A DNA stretch of 30,001 nucleotides from UBA6136 sp044237765. Lineage in GTDB: Bacteria > Pseudomonadota > Gammaproteobacteria > Methylococcales > Methylococcaceae. The DNA is taken from NCBI GenBank assembly GCA_044237765.1, contig JBIIEQ010000040.1, forward strand, positions 1 through 30,001, written 5' to 3'. Below the pieces are notes generated by a model. The model did not search any database and was not told the origin of the DNA. It saw only the letters and a list, made by a program, of their open reading frames with translations. Made by a program: the position numbers and the translations under genes. Below, piece by piece: positions 1 through 8,353 of this stretch. How positions within the stretch are numbered: position 1 is the first letter of the stretch; each line of letters begins with the position of its first letter.

Positions 1-1
1 G

Positions 2-88
2 AACGGAATCGCCCGCCTCGCTCAAGTCATCGAGGGGGTGGTGTTCAGGGATGGAGTACAGGACAACATCGAGAAGATTGCCGCCTGA
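2..88 (+). CDS. C-terminal fragment of a probable transposase, cut by the window edge
   Basis: An open frame runs in from the left edge and ends at TGA 86-88, leaving 28 residues that include ARLAQVIEGVVFRDG. This tail resembles, from memory, the C-terminus of IS256/mutator-type transposases. About 15 bases after the stop lies an A/C-rich stretch (105-126) that looks like the terminal repeat of such elements. There is too little sequence to show catalytic residues. It could instead be the end of another gene family; an alignment of the upstream sequence would settle it. Confidence 0.4.
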   Translation, partial: NGIARLAQVIEGVVFRDGVQDNIEKIAA

Positions 89-405
89 GCAAACCTGCTC
101 AGATACACAACAATTGACCATTTCTCATGAACTTGTGATGTTACCCTCTGAGTCCGACTGCGGCCGTTGAGCTTTTGTGAGGTTTCTTAGATAAGTGCGT
201 TAGAAACTCTCTGCGAAATGGGCTTGGTGCGATAGGTGAAAGCCGCAGCTAATGACCTGCCGTTGGGGGCAACCGAGCACAGTGGTATGAGCCGTGCTTA
301 GCAGTGCAAAGATCGGTACAGAACAAGACCTGAGCCGGTTCTTTTCGCGACGTCACTGGATGCGGGCGCTTAAGTTGGATGTAAACCATTGATTTAATAA
401 TAAAT
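89..405. other. Intergenic region after the transposase fragment; possible IS right end
   Basis: This 317-base gap has no convincing gene. Bases 105-126 (ACACAACAATTG followed by ACCATTTCTC) resemble the right inverted repeat of an IS256-like element, so the IS may end near 126. The rest is unassigned. No clear promoter was found: a TTGGAT / TAATAA pair at 375-403 would start transcription inside the next gene. The sequence just before ATG 406 is AT-rich and has no obvious Shine-Dalgarno motif. Confidence 0.3.
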
Positions 406-3400
406 ATGAAAACCTTCTATAATACCCTGACTACGGCAGCACTCACTGTGTTGCTGTACATCGGCACACCCGGTGGCCCTGCGCTGGCTAATCTGTCGGT
501 CGACACGCCGATCAGTTCGGCAGACAACGTCCAGACCGCGGCAACCACTCCAGCCACCCCTTCGCTCAGCGGCCTGCAGGCGATGGACCTAGGCATGCCC
601 AGCATGCCACCCCTGCCCAATGAGCCCAAGCAACGTTACAAAATGGTGGACGCGGGCGGCACCGCCGTGTGTGCGATCCGCGCCGGCGGGAATGGCATTG
701 ATTGTTATGGTTTCGATCAACTGCAGCAGGCCGAGCCGCCGAAGGGACAGTTTGAATCCCTGTCCATGGGGCAATTCCACGGCTGTGCCTTGAGCAAAGT
801 CGGGAAAATGAGCTGCTGGGGGGACCCCGAAGCCTACCCAACGCCCGAAGAAAGCGGAAACAAACGCTACAAGCTGCTCAGTGCCGGTACTGACCACACC
901 TGTGCGCTGGGACACCGCGGCGGATTGACTTGCTGGGGCAATAATGACTTTGGTGAATTGAATGTGCCACCGGGTCAGTACCTGGATGTATCCGCCAAAT
1001 CCGATCACACCTGCGCTATTGACAAGGGCCACAACCTGCTGTGCTGGGGTGACCAGGCCTTTACCAGTTACGGCCCATTTACGGGCCAATACACCGATGT
1101 CAGCACCGGTAACCTGCATGTTTGTGCATTGCGGAAAAGCGACAAACGCGCCGTATGCTGGGGCAATAACGCCTATGGCCAGGCGACACCGCCGATGGAC
1201 GAATTTGTCAGCCTGACCTCTGGCAGCTATCACACCTGCGGCCAACGCGCCGACAAAACCGCCTCCTGCTGGGGCAAAAATGATTATGGTCAAGCCGAAC
1301 AGGATGGTCGACGATTTGCCCAGATTTCGGCGGGCGGCAATCTGACCTGCGTCCTGATTCAAGGCAGCCGCCGCTTGGCCTGTCAGGGCAGCTTTGCCTT
1401 TAATGACGACCTGTTCAAGTCCAGTACTGGCGATCGTGAGGCGGCGCTGAGCCGGTCTGGCGTTGTGAGACCACAAAGCTCGCTGGATAGTTGGCTGTCC
1501 GGGGGCTTGGATTGGTTCGGCAGTTCCCTATCGGACGGGCTGGAGACCTTCTTTGACCCGGATCTCAAAGGATTTGTCAAGGCGGCCAAGTTCGGGAATA
1601 TTGGCTTTGGGCTGGCTTCGTTCCTGATCAGCAATCTGCTGGGTGAAGAGGATCCCAATGAAGCCCGGTTCAAGGAAATCCAACAGCAACTGGCGGACAT
1701 CAAGGTCAGCCTGACTGAAATATCAGCTGCCATCCAGACCCTCAACACCATGTTGGCTAGCACCAATTACATGGTGGCGGCCAACTGGTGTGATGCCGCT
1801 ATCGATCCGCTGGCAAAGGTTGAGAAGGATGTCAGGATTGGCATCAGCTACAAGGGACCCATCGGCAACTGGCGAATTTTGATGGATGACTACCAGAAAT
1901 ATCTGAATGAGCTGGAAACCCTCAAGAAAACCAGCTTGGAAACTAAGCAGCCCATTGATCAGGCCATTCTGGACCAAAAGTTGACGGCCCTGCTGGCCAA
2001 GGTCGATCAGTTCAAGAAAGATTGGCTGAGCAAGGAGCCAAATGGCAAAAACATCGAGCGCATGCGGCATGACTTGACCAAAATGCTACTTGGGGAAACC
2101 CTCACCTCCCCCCTGGAGGCCTGCAAGGCCAAGAGTTTCCAGGCCTGGAAATCCTCGCCCAATCTGTATCCGTTTGATGATCGGCCCATCTGGGCGGAAG
2201 CCAGCAAGGTCTTCATTAAATCCATGAACATCCAGGATCAAATCGCCGACATCGAGACCGGCGTGAATGCGTTCGATATGATGCGCGTCTTCCAGGCACC
2301 TATGAAGGATGCGCAGGGCAACCCCATTCCGGTTTATCAGTGGGAGCCCAAGGAAGGTGAGCAGGGTGTCTGCAAGCTGGCGGAAAATTCCCCGGGGGCC
2401 AATCCGCGACTGAAGGCAGTCTGGGGAACGGAGAGGGACAAGGGACCGTGCCAGGTCCATCAGGACATCGTCAAGGACATTTACCTCGGACAGGTGCAGC
2501 AGTTCGAAGCTATGGGCGGCGCCTACAGCGATGACAACGTCGTCCTGTCGATGACCAGCCAGCAGATGGGCGCTAATCCCAGCGCTGATAACCAAGGCCA
2601 GTCCAACTGGCTATGGTTCCGAAGTGTCGAAAATGGTGCGGTAAAGGAAGCCTTTAGTGGGATGCAAAAGGAAGAGAGGAACGACCCAGCCTATCACCCT
2701 TCGTACAACAAGAAATGGACTGCTGGCATCAGCAACTATAAGGCTCAGATGAGCTCCCCCTTTAATAATGTTTTACCCAAAGATTTGAATGGCAATGATG
2801 ACTACCGGGAATATCTGACAACCACTTCCTCAGATACAAACGCTGCTAGATTTTTTGTATGGCATAGCAACGGGCAAGCCTGGAGGGATGCATTTCAGGC
2901 GCGCGCGGATATAAAAAATGCAAGAGCGAATGAAAAGGATCGATACGAGGACTTCATGGCCACCATGGCCGCAATCAAGGATCCTGTAAAAAATGTAACC
3001 GCATTTCCAGGTCTATCAAAAAAACCATTCTGGGCGCTAAATAATGATGGTTCTGTTTTTCCTGAGTTATTTGATATTAGACTGAGATCACCTGGAAACT
3101 CCTCTTTACCAAGTCCCGGTTATTATAGAAAGAAAGCCTTGCCTTGTTTTATGGCTGAAAACATCAATGATGGGCGCAATGCTGATGGAGGGATGGATGG
3201 GCATTCCTGGTATCACCCAAATATTAATGATGAGAGTTATGACGAAAGCAAAAGGCAGTATCTTAAATTATCTGGCAAGGTGTGTGGGAGCGAGGAATTC
3301 ACTGCCCTGCTCAGAACAAACGCAACGCTTGAATGGAAAGAAGGGATTGATTGTAGCTGGTACCATAGATGTTGGGGTCTGGCCCCCATCTTTGCAAAAA

Positions 3401-3786
3401 ATCCAAAGTTTGATCAGTACAAGGATTATTTTGGCGGCAACTACCGTTTGATTTACGAAAATAATCTTAGAGGTGACAGGAAATTTGAGGCGGTTTGGGG
3501 CTTGAAAGGAATCATTGACAAAATGGACCTCTACCATCTGCCCGTAGTGAAGATCAGCGGCATGCCTTGCAATCAAAAAGTCGTCGCCGATAATATCGAG
3601 CGGATTTGGCTGGGTATGGACAAGAACCCCGTTTACTCTCTCCGGTCGGGTGAACGCAGTACCGGGGACGGCAAAACTACCGTGCCCAGCGTCTGCGGCA
3701 ATAATATGGATCGTATGATTAACACGTATGTTCCTCGGTCACAATATATCGACATGCCCGGCATACGGGATATATCGGCGCAGTAA
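406..3786 (+). CDS. Large secreted protein: seven RCC1-type repeats plus coiled-coil/unknown body
   Basis: The 1126-aa product starts with a signal peptide (cleavage likely after ALA at residue 28). Residues about 78-335 contain seven tandem repeats of roughly 37 residues, most with the pattern HTCA(L/I)...CWGxN, as in bacterial RCC1-like beta-propellers. Seven repeats fit a closed seven-bladed propeller, and each carries two cysteines, as expected for disulphides outside the cytoplasm. A hydrophobic segment at about 390-413 is followed by a predicted coiled coil (about 415-455) and then some 670 residues I do not recognise, with scattered cysteines. The hydrophobic-plus-coiled-coil order is seen in some alpha-helical pore formers, but that is only a resemblance. 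The next gene, 179 bases on, encodes a MACPF protein, so the two may act together on target cells. Base composition falls clearly around 2750-3500. No function can be assigned with certainty. Confidence 0.85.
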   Translation: MKTFYNTLTTAALTVLLYIGTPGGPALANLSVDTPISSADNVQTAATTPATPSLSGLQAMDLGMPSMPPLPNEPKQRYKMVDAGGTAVCAIRAGGNGIDCYGFDQLQQAEPPKGQFESLSMGQFHGCALSKVGKMSCWGDPEAYPTPEESGNKRYKLLSAGTDHTCALGHRGGLTCWGNNDFGELNVPPGQYLDVSAKSDHTCAIDKGHNLLCWGDQAFTSYGPFTGQYTDVSTGNLHVCALRKSDKRAVCWGNNAYGQATPPMDEFVSLTSGSYHTCGQRADKTASCWGKNDYGQAEQDGRRFAQISAGGNLTCVLIQGSRRLACQGSFAFNDDLFKSSTGDREAALSRSGVVRPQSSLDSWLSGGLDWFGSSLSDGLETFFDPDLKGFVKAAKFGNIGFGLASFLISNLLGEEDPNEARFKEIQQQLADIKVSLTEISAAIQTLNTMLASTNYMVAANWCDAAIDPLAKVEKDVRIGISYKGPIGNWRILMDDYQKYLNELETLKKTSLETKQPIDQAILDQKLTALLAKVDQFKKDWLSKEPNGKNIERMRHDLTKMLLGETLTSPLEACKAKSFQAWKSSPNLYPFDDRPIWAEASKVFIKSMNIQDQIADIETGVNAFDMMRVFQAPMKDAQGNPIPVYQWEPKEGEQGVCKLAENSPGANPRLKAVWGTERDKGPCQVHQDIVKDIYLGQVQQFEAMGGAYSDDNVVLSMTSQQMGANPSADNQGQSNWLWFRSVENGAVKEAFSGMQKEERNDPAYHPSYNKKWTAGISNYKAQMSSPFNNVLPKDLNGNDDYREYLTTTSSDTNAARFFVWHSNGQAWRDAFQARADIKNARANEKDRYEDFMATMAAIKDPVKNVTAFPGLSKKPFWALNNDGSVFPELFDIRLRSPGNSSLPSPGYYRKKALPCFMAENINDGRNADGGMDGHSWYHPNINDESYDESKRQYLKLSGKVCGSEEFTALLRTNATLEWKEGIDCSWYHRCWGLAPIFAKNPKFDQYKDYFGGNYRLIYENNLRGDRKFEAVWGLKGIIDKMDLYHLPVVKISGMPCNQKVVADNIERIWLGMDKNPVYSLRSGERSTGDGKTTVPSVCGNNMDRMINTYVPRSQYIDMPGIRDISAQ

Positions 3787-3820
3787 ATATCAATCAGCTC
3801 TAGTGGCGTGATGGAGTGAC

Positions 3821-3845
3821 GGTGGGGCCAAGGAAATGCCCCACC
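3821..3845 (+). terminator. Hairpin between the RCC1-repeat gene and the MACPF gene
   Basis: GGTGGGGC (3821-3828) pairs perfectly with GCCCCACC (3838-3845) across a 9-base loop. Only a weak T-rich stretch follows, so termination may be partial. If so, the downstream MACPF gene would be expressed at a different level from the upstream gene or from its own promoter. Confidence 0.45.
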
Positions 3846-3965
3846 TGACTTTCCTCAATTCCAGACGAACGAGCGATTGCTGCGTACTACAAGCTGTTTT
3901 GCTTGACGGGTTCCAGCGTTGCAATCTAGTCGAAGAGGGGGACTCCAAAATGAAGGGGTTTAACA

Positions 3966-5861
3966 ATGAATAAGTTAAATAATCGGTTTTTTAGCCTAAT
4001 GCTCAGCTTAGGGTTGGGCGGTCTAAACACTATGAATATAGCGCAGGCCACAGAAGCCCCGGCGTATTGTACGGAGAAGGGCATTTGCCCCGGTCTGGGC
4101 CAAGGCTTTTACCTGCCTGCGATCAACCTGCTGGATGCAGAGAAACAAACCAGTGGTCGTCAAATCCTCAACAAGACGACCATTGATGAGTGTGCTGAAA
4201 AGAAGCCCTTTCCTACGATGGATAGTAATTTCAGCTCCTGGGAAACCTCTGACACGGCAATAAAGAGTTGGAGCAATTCCTTTAATACTAAGGGTTCGGG
4301 TATTAACGTCCCGATTGGAGCGTTTACGCTGGGAGCGACTATCGATGCTAGTTTTGAGAAATCGACGACGACAACGGCAGACTCTAAAGGAATAGAGCTA
4401 AATATAATAAAATCTATCAGTGTTGTCGACATCAAGGAAACAGCAGATTGCTGGTCAAAAGCCAATTTGACCGATGCGTTCAAGGACGCCTTTGAGAGTC
4501 TCCCTCTGGATGATCCGAAAAATGCCTATCAATCCAGTTATTGGGCTAAATATATATCCTTTTTAAGGGCTTGGGGATCGCATATACAGGTCAAGCAGGT
4601 GCAGGGTAGTTATTTGCGGATTACTGAATCAGAAAAATCCAGTACCAAGGTCACGACAACGCAGATGAAGACTAAGGCCTGTGCAAAATTTGCCAGCTAT
4701 GTCGAAGCCTGTAACACCTATGACAGGAATGCGCGGGATGAGGCGAGCAAGCTGGATATCAAGGAAAATATATACGTGTTTGGTGGCAGTGCTGCGGCAC
4801 GCGATGCCCTGCTTGCGGATCAGTCTGGCGGTTATGATGATAAAGAAATTCGTGATTTTGTAGAGTCCGCCCCCAATAGTACACAGCCGACAAGCTTTCA
4901 ATACAAGGCCCTATGGCAGCTCTTGAATGGCCAATACGATAAGGAATGTTCCGATGCCGTTAAACTGGATCCAAATAATAAAACAACTCATCCAGCCTGC
5001 AACAATCTTCAGCGTGTGACTAACCTCGAAGCCGCCTATGACGGTTTTGGAGCTTACGGATGCGTCTCTAATATAACCGCCCCGTCCAAGGCCGGTGGCG
5101 TGGGGTATTTCGTAGCAGGGATGGTCGCTGAACCCCCGGATGGACTGGGTACCTATCACTACGTTTGTAAGATGGCCAAAACCGGCTGTATGACCGACAA
5201 CGACTGCCATAACGCAGACTATTTTTGGTCAACGGAATGTTACTGTGACGGCCCCAGTTGTATTGGTCCAGCATTGGTGCCGGGTACCAAGCAATATAAG
5301 AGCGTCGTGACACGCACGCCTAAGCTTAAAGAAGGGGATGGGGACCGGGGTATTCATGCTTCCTGTCCGGATACTAAAAACACTTGCGGCTGTAATACGG
5401 CATGGGGAGTCAACAACCAAGGTGAGCGTGAGCTCTGGAGTCAGGCATTGGGCGGTCCAGGCCAGGGTGCCAATGACACGCCTGTTGCCCAAAACCTGGC
5501 CATTTCGGTCAGTACGGCGGCTAACGAAGACCCGGCTGATGCAGAAGAACAATTCAACATTAGTGTCATTATCAAGGAACCCATACCTGGTAACCACGAT
5601 AAAACTGAACGGTCAAAAAACCTGCCGGAAACCATTGTAGTAACCAGTGCAGATCCTTTGGCATCTATTGAGTGCCCCGGCAAGTGCACAGCCCGCTTCT
5701 TTAAAGGCGCTGACGTCACCCTGGTTGCAAGCGCCAAAAATGGCGCATTGAGATTCAAACGCTGGAGTCTGAATACCTGTACCAACAAACGGGGTACAAG
5801 CCGCACCTGTACTCTGCCCAAGCTGAATAGCAGCATCAATCTTGAGGTGCAGTACGAATAA
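3966..5861 (+). CDS. Secreted MACPF-domain (perforin-like) pore-forming protein
   Basis: The 631-aa product has a signal peptide ending near AQA (residue 28). Residues about 85-315 fit the membrane attack complex/perforin fold: an N-terminal segment rich in Ser, Gly and Thr (about 88-140) where the first membrane-inserting helices usually lie, then the family signature YISFLRAWGSH (196-206, Y-x-x-F-x3-W-G-S-H), then a final motif near FQYKALWQLL. Residues about 366-480 are cysteine-rich. Residues about 540-631 resemble the divergent InlB B-repeat type domain (C-x3-C...F.G..VTL.A....F..W...C), often found on surface or secreted proteins. MACPF proteins oligomerise into large membrane pores in immunity, attack and bacterial virulence; the target here is unknown. 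A good ribosome site, GAAGGGG at 3952-3958, supports the ATG. Its partner is probably the RCC1-repeat protein just upstream. Confidence 0.85.
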   Translation: MNKLNNRFFSLMLSLGLGGLNTMNIAQATEAPAYCTEKGICPGLGQGFYLPAINLLDAEKQTSGRQILNKTTIDECAEKKPFPTMDSNFSSWETSDTAIKSWSNSFNTKGSGINVPIGAFTLGATIDASFEKSTTTTADSKGIELNIIKSISVVDIKETADCWSKANLTDAFKDAFESLPLDDPKNAYQSSYWAKYISFLRAWGSHIQVKQVQGSYLRITESEKSSTKVTTTQMKTKACAKFASYVEACNTYDRNARDEASKLDIKENIYVFGGSAAARDALLADQSGGYDDKEIRDFVESAPNSTQPTSFQYKALWQLLNGQYDKECSDAVKLDPNNKTTHPACNNLQRVTNLEAAYDGFGAYGCVSNITAPSKAGGVGYFVAGMVAEPPDGLGTYHYVCKMAKTGCMTDNDCHNADYFWSTECYCDGPSCIGPALVPGTKQYKSVVTRTPKLKEGDGDRGIHASCPDTKNTCGCNTAWGVNNQGERELWSQALGGPGQGANDTPVAQNLAISVSTAANEDPADAEEQFNISVIIKEPIPGNHDKTERSKNLPETIVVTSADPLASIECPGKCTARFFKGADVTLVASAKNGALRFKRWSLNTCTNKRGTSRTCTLPKLNSSINLEVQYE

Positions 5862-5875
5862 ACCAGTGCGGTTCC

Positions 5876-5908
5876 GGGTAAGGATAGGTGCACGCGCCTG
5901 ACTTACCC
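5876..5908 (+). terminator. Hairpin downstream of the MACPF gene
   Basis: GGGTAAG (5876-5882) pairs with CTTACCC (5902-5908), enclosing a second stem AGGTG / CGCCT (5886-5890 / 5895-5899, with one G-T pair). It starts 14 bases after the MACPF stop codon and is a plausible 3' end structure. No T-run follows, so it may protect the RNA end rather than terminate. From here to 6108 no gene is supported. Confidence 0.4.
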
Positions 5909-6108
5909 CAGCGTAAGCTTTATCGAGAGATTCCTCTGATTAGCCAGAGTTACTCTATGCTTGCTTGCTAGGCAAGGGTCACCTCAGCAATCGATGCCGG
6001 TCCGGCTGGGGCTTTTAGAGTGGATCTTCCAGCAGGGCGATTGGGCTATGCGGGATGGGGGTACTCAGGATGCTCTTGTCTTGCTATTTGATTGGTATAC
6101 CGAGTCTG

Positions 6109-6495
6109 TCAGCCCGCTTCCGCAATTGACCGGTAACCTTCGTCGCTTAGCAGACCATCGACGTCTGCGGGATTGTCGGGTGTCATTTTGATGAGCCAGA
6201 CGGCATAGGCATCGGTGTTCAGGCTCTCGGGCGCGATCGTCGCCTCCTCGTTGACGGCTGTGATGCTACCGGCGACCGGGGCATGGACATCGGAGGCGGC
6301 CTTGACCGATTCCACGACGATAATGGGCTTGCGTGCGGTGCAATGGCTGCCCACCTCCGGCAGCTCGATGTACACCAGATCACCCAGCGCTTCCTGGGCG
6401 TGATCGGTGATGCCCACTGTTAGGGTGCCGTCCGGCTCGCGGCGGACCCATTCGTGTGAGTCGGTGTAATTGAGATGCGCTGGAATATCTGACAT
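6109..6495 (-). CDS. gcvH: Glycine cleavage system H protein
   Basis: GcvH is the lipoyl carrier that passes the aminomethyl group between the P, T and L proteins of the glycine cleavage complex in the cytoplasm. The 128-aa product has the usual family length and the lipoylation motif ESVKAASD, with the modified lysine at residue 65, preceded by the typical N-terminal HEWVR segment. I chose ATG 6495 rather than the upstream in-frame ATG at 6516 because AGGAGA lies 4-5 bases before it and the protein then starts like known GcvH (MSDIPAHLNY). It follows the potassium-channel gene at 35 bases on the same strand and may be cotranscribed. The gcvP and gcvT partners are not in this window, so gcvH stands apart from a glycine cleavage operon here. 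Confidence 0.95.
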   Translation of the reverse strand: MSDIPAHLNYTDSHEWVRREPDGTLTVGITDHAQEALGDLVYIELPEVGSHCTARKPIIVVESVKAASDVHAPVAGSITAVNEEATIAPESLNTDAYAVWLIKMTPDNPADVDGLLSDEGYRSIAEAG

Positions 6496-6530
6496 GGTCT
6501 CTCCTGTTTTTTGCATAAAGTCTGATCATA

Positions 6531-7208
6531 TCAGTCTTGCCTCTGATACTGGGCCACGTAGGCGCCAATGAGGCGAGCGATGAGTATGGTTAGGAAAAGC
6601 TGGCCAGCCAGGGCCTCTACAATCGCTAATGATCGGCCCGCGCGTGTGAGTGGAACGATGTCGCCGTAACCCACCGTTGCCAGGGTTACAAAGCTGAAAT
6701 AGAAGAAATCATCCTTTTCCATGACCCCATGGTTACCCTTGAAGGACCCCGGATTGGCCATTTCAAGGAACTCATAGAAGTAGGCCCAAACCAGTCCGAG
6801 AAGGAGATAGGCGCTAACTGCAGCAAAGATGACGTCATGATTAACGCGATGCCGTTCGGCCCAGACGTGTGCAATGACGTTGTAGAGCGCATGCAAGAAA
6901 AACAGCATGGCCGAGCCCTGCACCAGAATCGGCACCAGCCAGTAATAGCTGAGGTGCAGGTGAATACGGCCGGCGAGGCCGATGCTGGCGAGTAAAATGG
7001 CCACCCAGTATTGGTTTTTCTGCTTTCTTGCGGCGTGAATTCCGGTGAAAAACACCATCGTGAACAGGATGTCCACGGAGAGCCCCCGCTGGTCGCCTTC
7101 CTCCAGAAATGGCCTGATCAACATCATCAGGAGAATGGCGAGACTGAGTAACCCATAGTTGCCAATGGTCCTCTGCATGCGAGCCAGGAATGTCAGTGAA
7201 TATTCCAT
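6531..7208 (-). CDS. Potassium channel family membrane protein
   Basis: The 225-aa inner membrane protein has about five to six hydrophobic segments. A pore loop follows near its C-terminus with the canonical K+ selectivity filter TVGYGD (residues 178-183), preceded by FFYFSFVTLA and followed by the inner helix. This is the Ion_trans_2 type pore. There is no cytosolic RCK/TrkA-N domain, so nucleotide gating is not indicated; the protein stops a few residues after the last helix. The N-terminal membrane helices are not charged like a classic voltage sensor. The gene reads away from the secreted chorismate-lyase-like gene at 7242, with only 33 bases between starts, and toward gcvH. Confidence 0.9.
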   Translation of the reverse strand: MEYSLTFLARMQRTIGNYGLLSLAILLMMLIRPFLEEGDQRGLSVDILFTMVFFTGIHAARKQKNQYWVAILLASIGLAGRIHLHLSYYWLVPILVQGSAMLFFLHALYNVIAHVWAERHRVNHDVIFAAVSAYLLLGLVWAYFYEFLEMANPGSFKGNHGVMEKDDFFYFSFVTLATVGYGDIVPLTRAGRSLAIVEALAGQLFLTILIARLIGAYVAQYQRQD

Positions 7209-7241
7209 ATTGAAACGATAGTTTGTAGGTAGAACACCTCA

Positions 7242-7979
7242 ATGACCCCGATGATGCAACCGGACGCACCCAAGCAGTCGGTTGTAGCCCACTCAGCAAT
7301 CCATGCCGCTATGCCCACTCTGACGCGCTTCTCATACGCCATGCTAATCCTGTTGATTATTGCCATTCGCGCCGACGGCGCGCCTGATTGTGTTGATCGG
7401 GAGACTTTATCGCGTTTTGAGGCACTGGCAGCAATACAATCCCTGCAGGTTGATCTGCTTAGTCATGATAGCGCCACCGAGACTCTGGAGCGGTGGTGCA
7501 AGGGACTGGGGCAGGTCAATCCAGCGATTATCACCGCCGAGCGTTCAAAAATGGTCGATCCCCAGCCAACCCCGGAAATACGCCAATATCTGCGTGTCGG
7601 CCCTGAAATAGCGCTCAAGTTCAGGCATGTCCGTCTGAAGTGTGGTGACATGGTGCTATCGGAAGCCGATAACTGGTATGTGCCTGCGCGTCTGACGCCG
7701 GTCATGAACAAAGCTCTGAATAGCTCGGAACGCCCCTTTGGCAAAGTGGTTAAGCCTTTGGGATTCACTCGGCACACGCTATCCGCCAGTCTGCTTTGGG
7801 CGGCTCTGTCGGACCCAAGGAGAACTCTTGTCAAGTCGTCATCGGGGGAAATGGCTCCGCCGTATTTTCTGTTCGAGCACAGGGCTTTGTTGCAAACCGG
7901 AAACGGGACACCATTTAGCCTGCTGATTGAGCGTTACACCCGCAATCTTATCAAACCTGCTCGTCTGGCCTTTAACTAG
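7242..7979 (+). CDS. Secreted protein resembling chorismate pyruvate-lyase (UbiC-like)
   Basis: The 245-aa reading frame has a strong signal-peptide-like helix (MLILLIIAIRADGA, residues 34-47), so the product is probably exported. The true start may be the in-frame ATG at 7311 (residue 24), which gives a normal-length signal peptide; neither start has a strong ribosome site. The core ADNWYVPARLTP...PFGKVVKPLGFTRHTL (about 142-180) resembles the chorismate-lyase fold, where an arginine and a conserved PLG/PFG turn bind the product. A late FSLLIERYTR segment could supply the acidic residue. UbiC makes 4-hydroxybenzoate in the cytoplasm, so an exported relative probably has another role. The family assignment is moderate and the function unknown. 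Confidence 0.7.
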   Translation: MTPMMQPDAPKQSVVAHSAIHAAMPTLTRFSYAMLILLIIAIRADGAPDCVDRETLSRFEALAAIQSLQVDLLSHDSATETLERWCKGLGQVNPAIITAERSKMVDPQPTPEIRQYLRVGPEIALKFRHVRLKCGDMVLSEADNWYVPARLTPVMNKALNSSERPFGKVVKPLGFTRHTLSASLLWAALSDPRRTLVKSSSGEMAPPYFLFEHRALLQTGNGTPFSLLIERYTRNLIKPARLAFN

Positions 7980-8071
7980 CCAGGCTCCAAGTATCATTCA
8001 TCGCAACCTGCTGAAGCGCTGCCGATTTAACGAGTAGAATCCGGTTTTTGAATAATCGTGAGGTGGAGAGC

Positions 8072-8338
8072 ATGCTAAAACGACTGATTGTTCCGGCATT
8101 GATATTGGCCGCTAACCTGGCAGGATGTGGGCCAAGCATTGGAGTGGGCGTCGGTGGCATGCCGATGGGCTACGGAATGATGGGCATGCCCATGGGCGGA
8201 TTCTATGGTGGCAGCTATGGACATACGAATGTCTATGCCTATAACCACACGACAGACGTTTATGCCTCGAATCACAACAATGCATTCGTCGACAATCATG
8301 CCGGTGGTGATTTTTATCATCCTGGCCGCGGTCGTTAA
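8072..8338 (+). CDS. Small Gly/His/Met/Asn-rich lipoprotein
   Basis: The 88-aa product starts MLKRLIVPALILAANLAGC, a lipoprotein signal with lipobox LAGC, so it should be lipid-anchored in the envelope. I chose ATG 8072 over the in-frame ATG at 8048 because GAGGTGGAG precedes it and the signal then has normal length. The mature part first has repeats of Gly-Met (MPMGYGMMGMPMGG) and then His/Asn/Tyr-rich sequence with H-T-N-V, N-H-T-T and N-H-N-N steps. Such composition is low-complexity and could bind metal, but no domain is recognised. The next gene, 15 bases on, encodes another small secreted protein, so they are probably cotranscribed. Confidence 0.75.
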   Translation: MLKRLIVPALILAANLAGCGPSIGVGVGGMPMGYGMMGMPMGGFYGGSYGHTNVYAYNHTTDVYASNHNNAFVDNHAGGDFYHPGRGR

Positions 8339-8353
8339 GGAGAACTCAGGAAT

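Noticed and set aside
180..330. A GTGCG-containing stretch that faintly recalls a group II intron 5' end
   Set aside because: No domain V hairpin or reverse transcriptase gene is visible nearby, and the match is only a few bases.
375..403. TTGGAT / TAATAA promoter-like pair before the RCC1-repeat gene
   Set aside because: Transcription would begin at or after the ATG at 406, so it cannot serve as the main promoter of that gene.
589..1476. A long antisense frame of 295 codons under the RCC1-repeat gene
   Set aside because: It is a by-product of the GC-rich codon pattern of the + strand gene, which has a signal peptide and clear repeats in the other frame.
5961..6191. A 76-codon + strand frame after the MACPF gene
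   Set aside because: It overlaps the 3' end of gcvH in antisense, has no ribosome site and no recognisable features, so it is probably chance.
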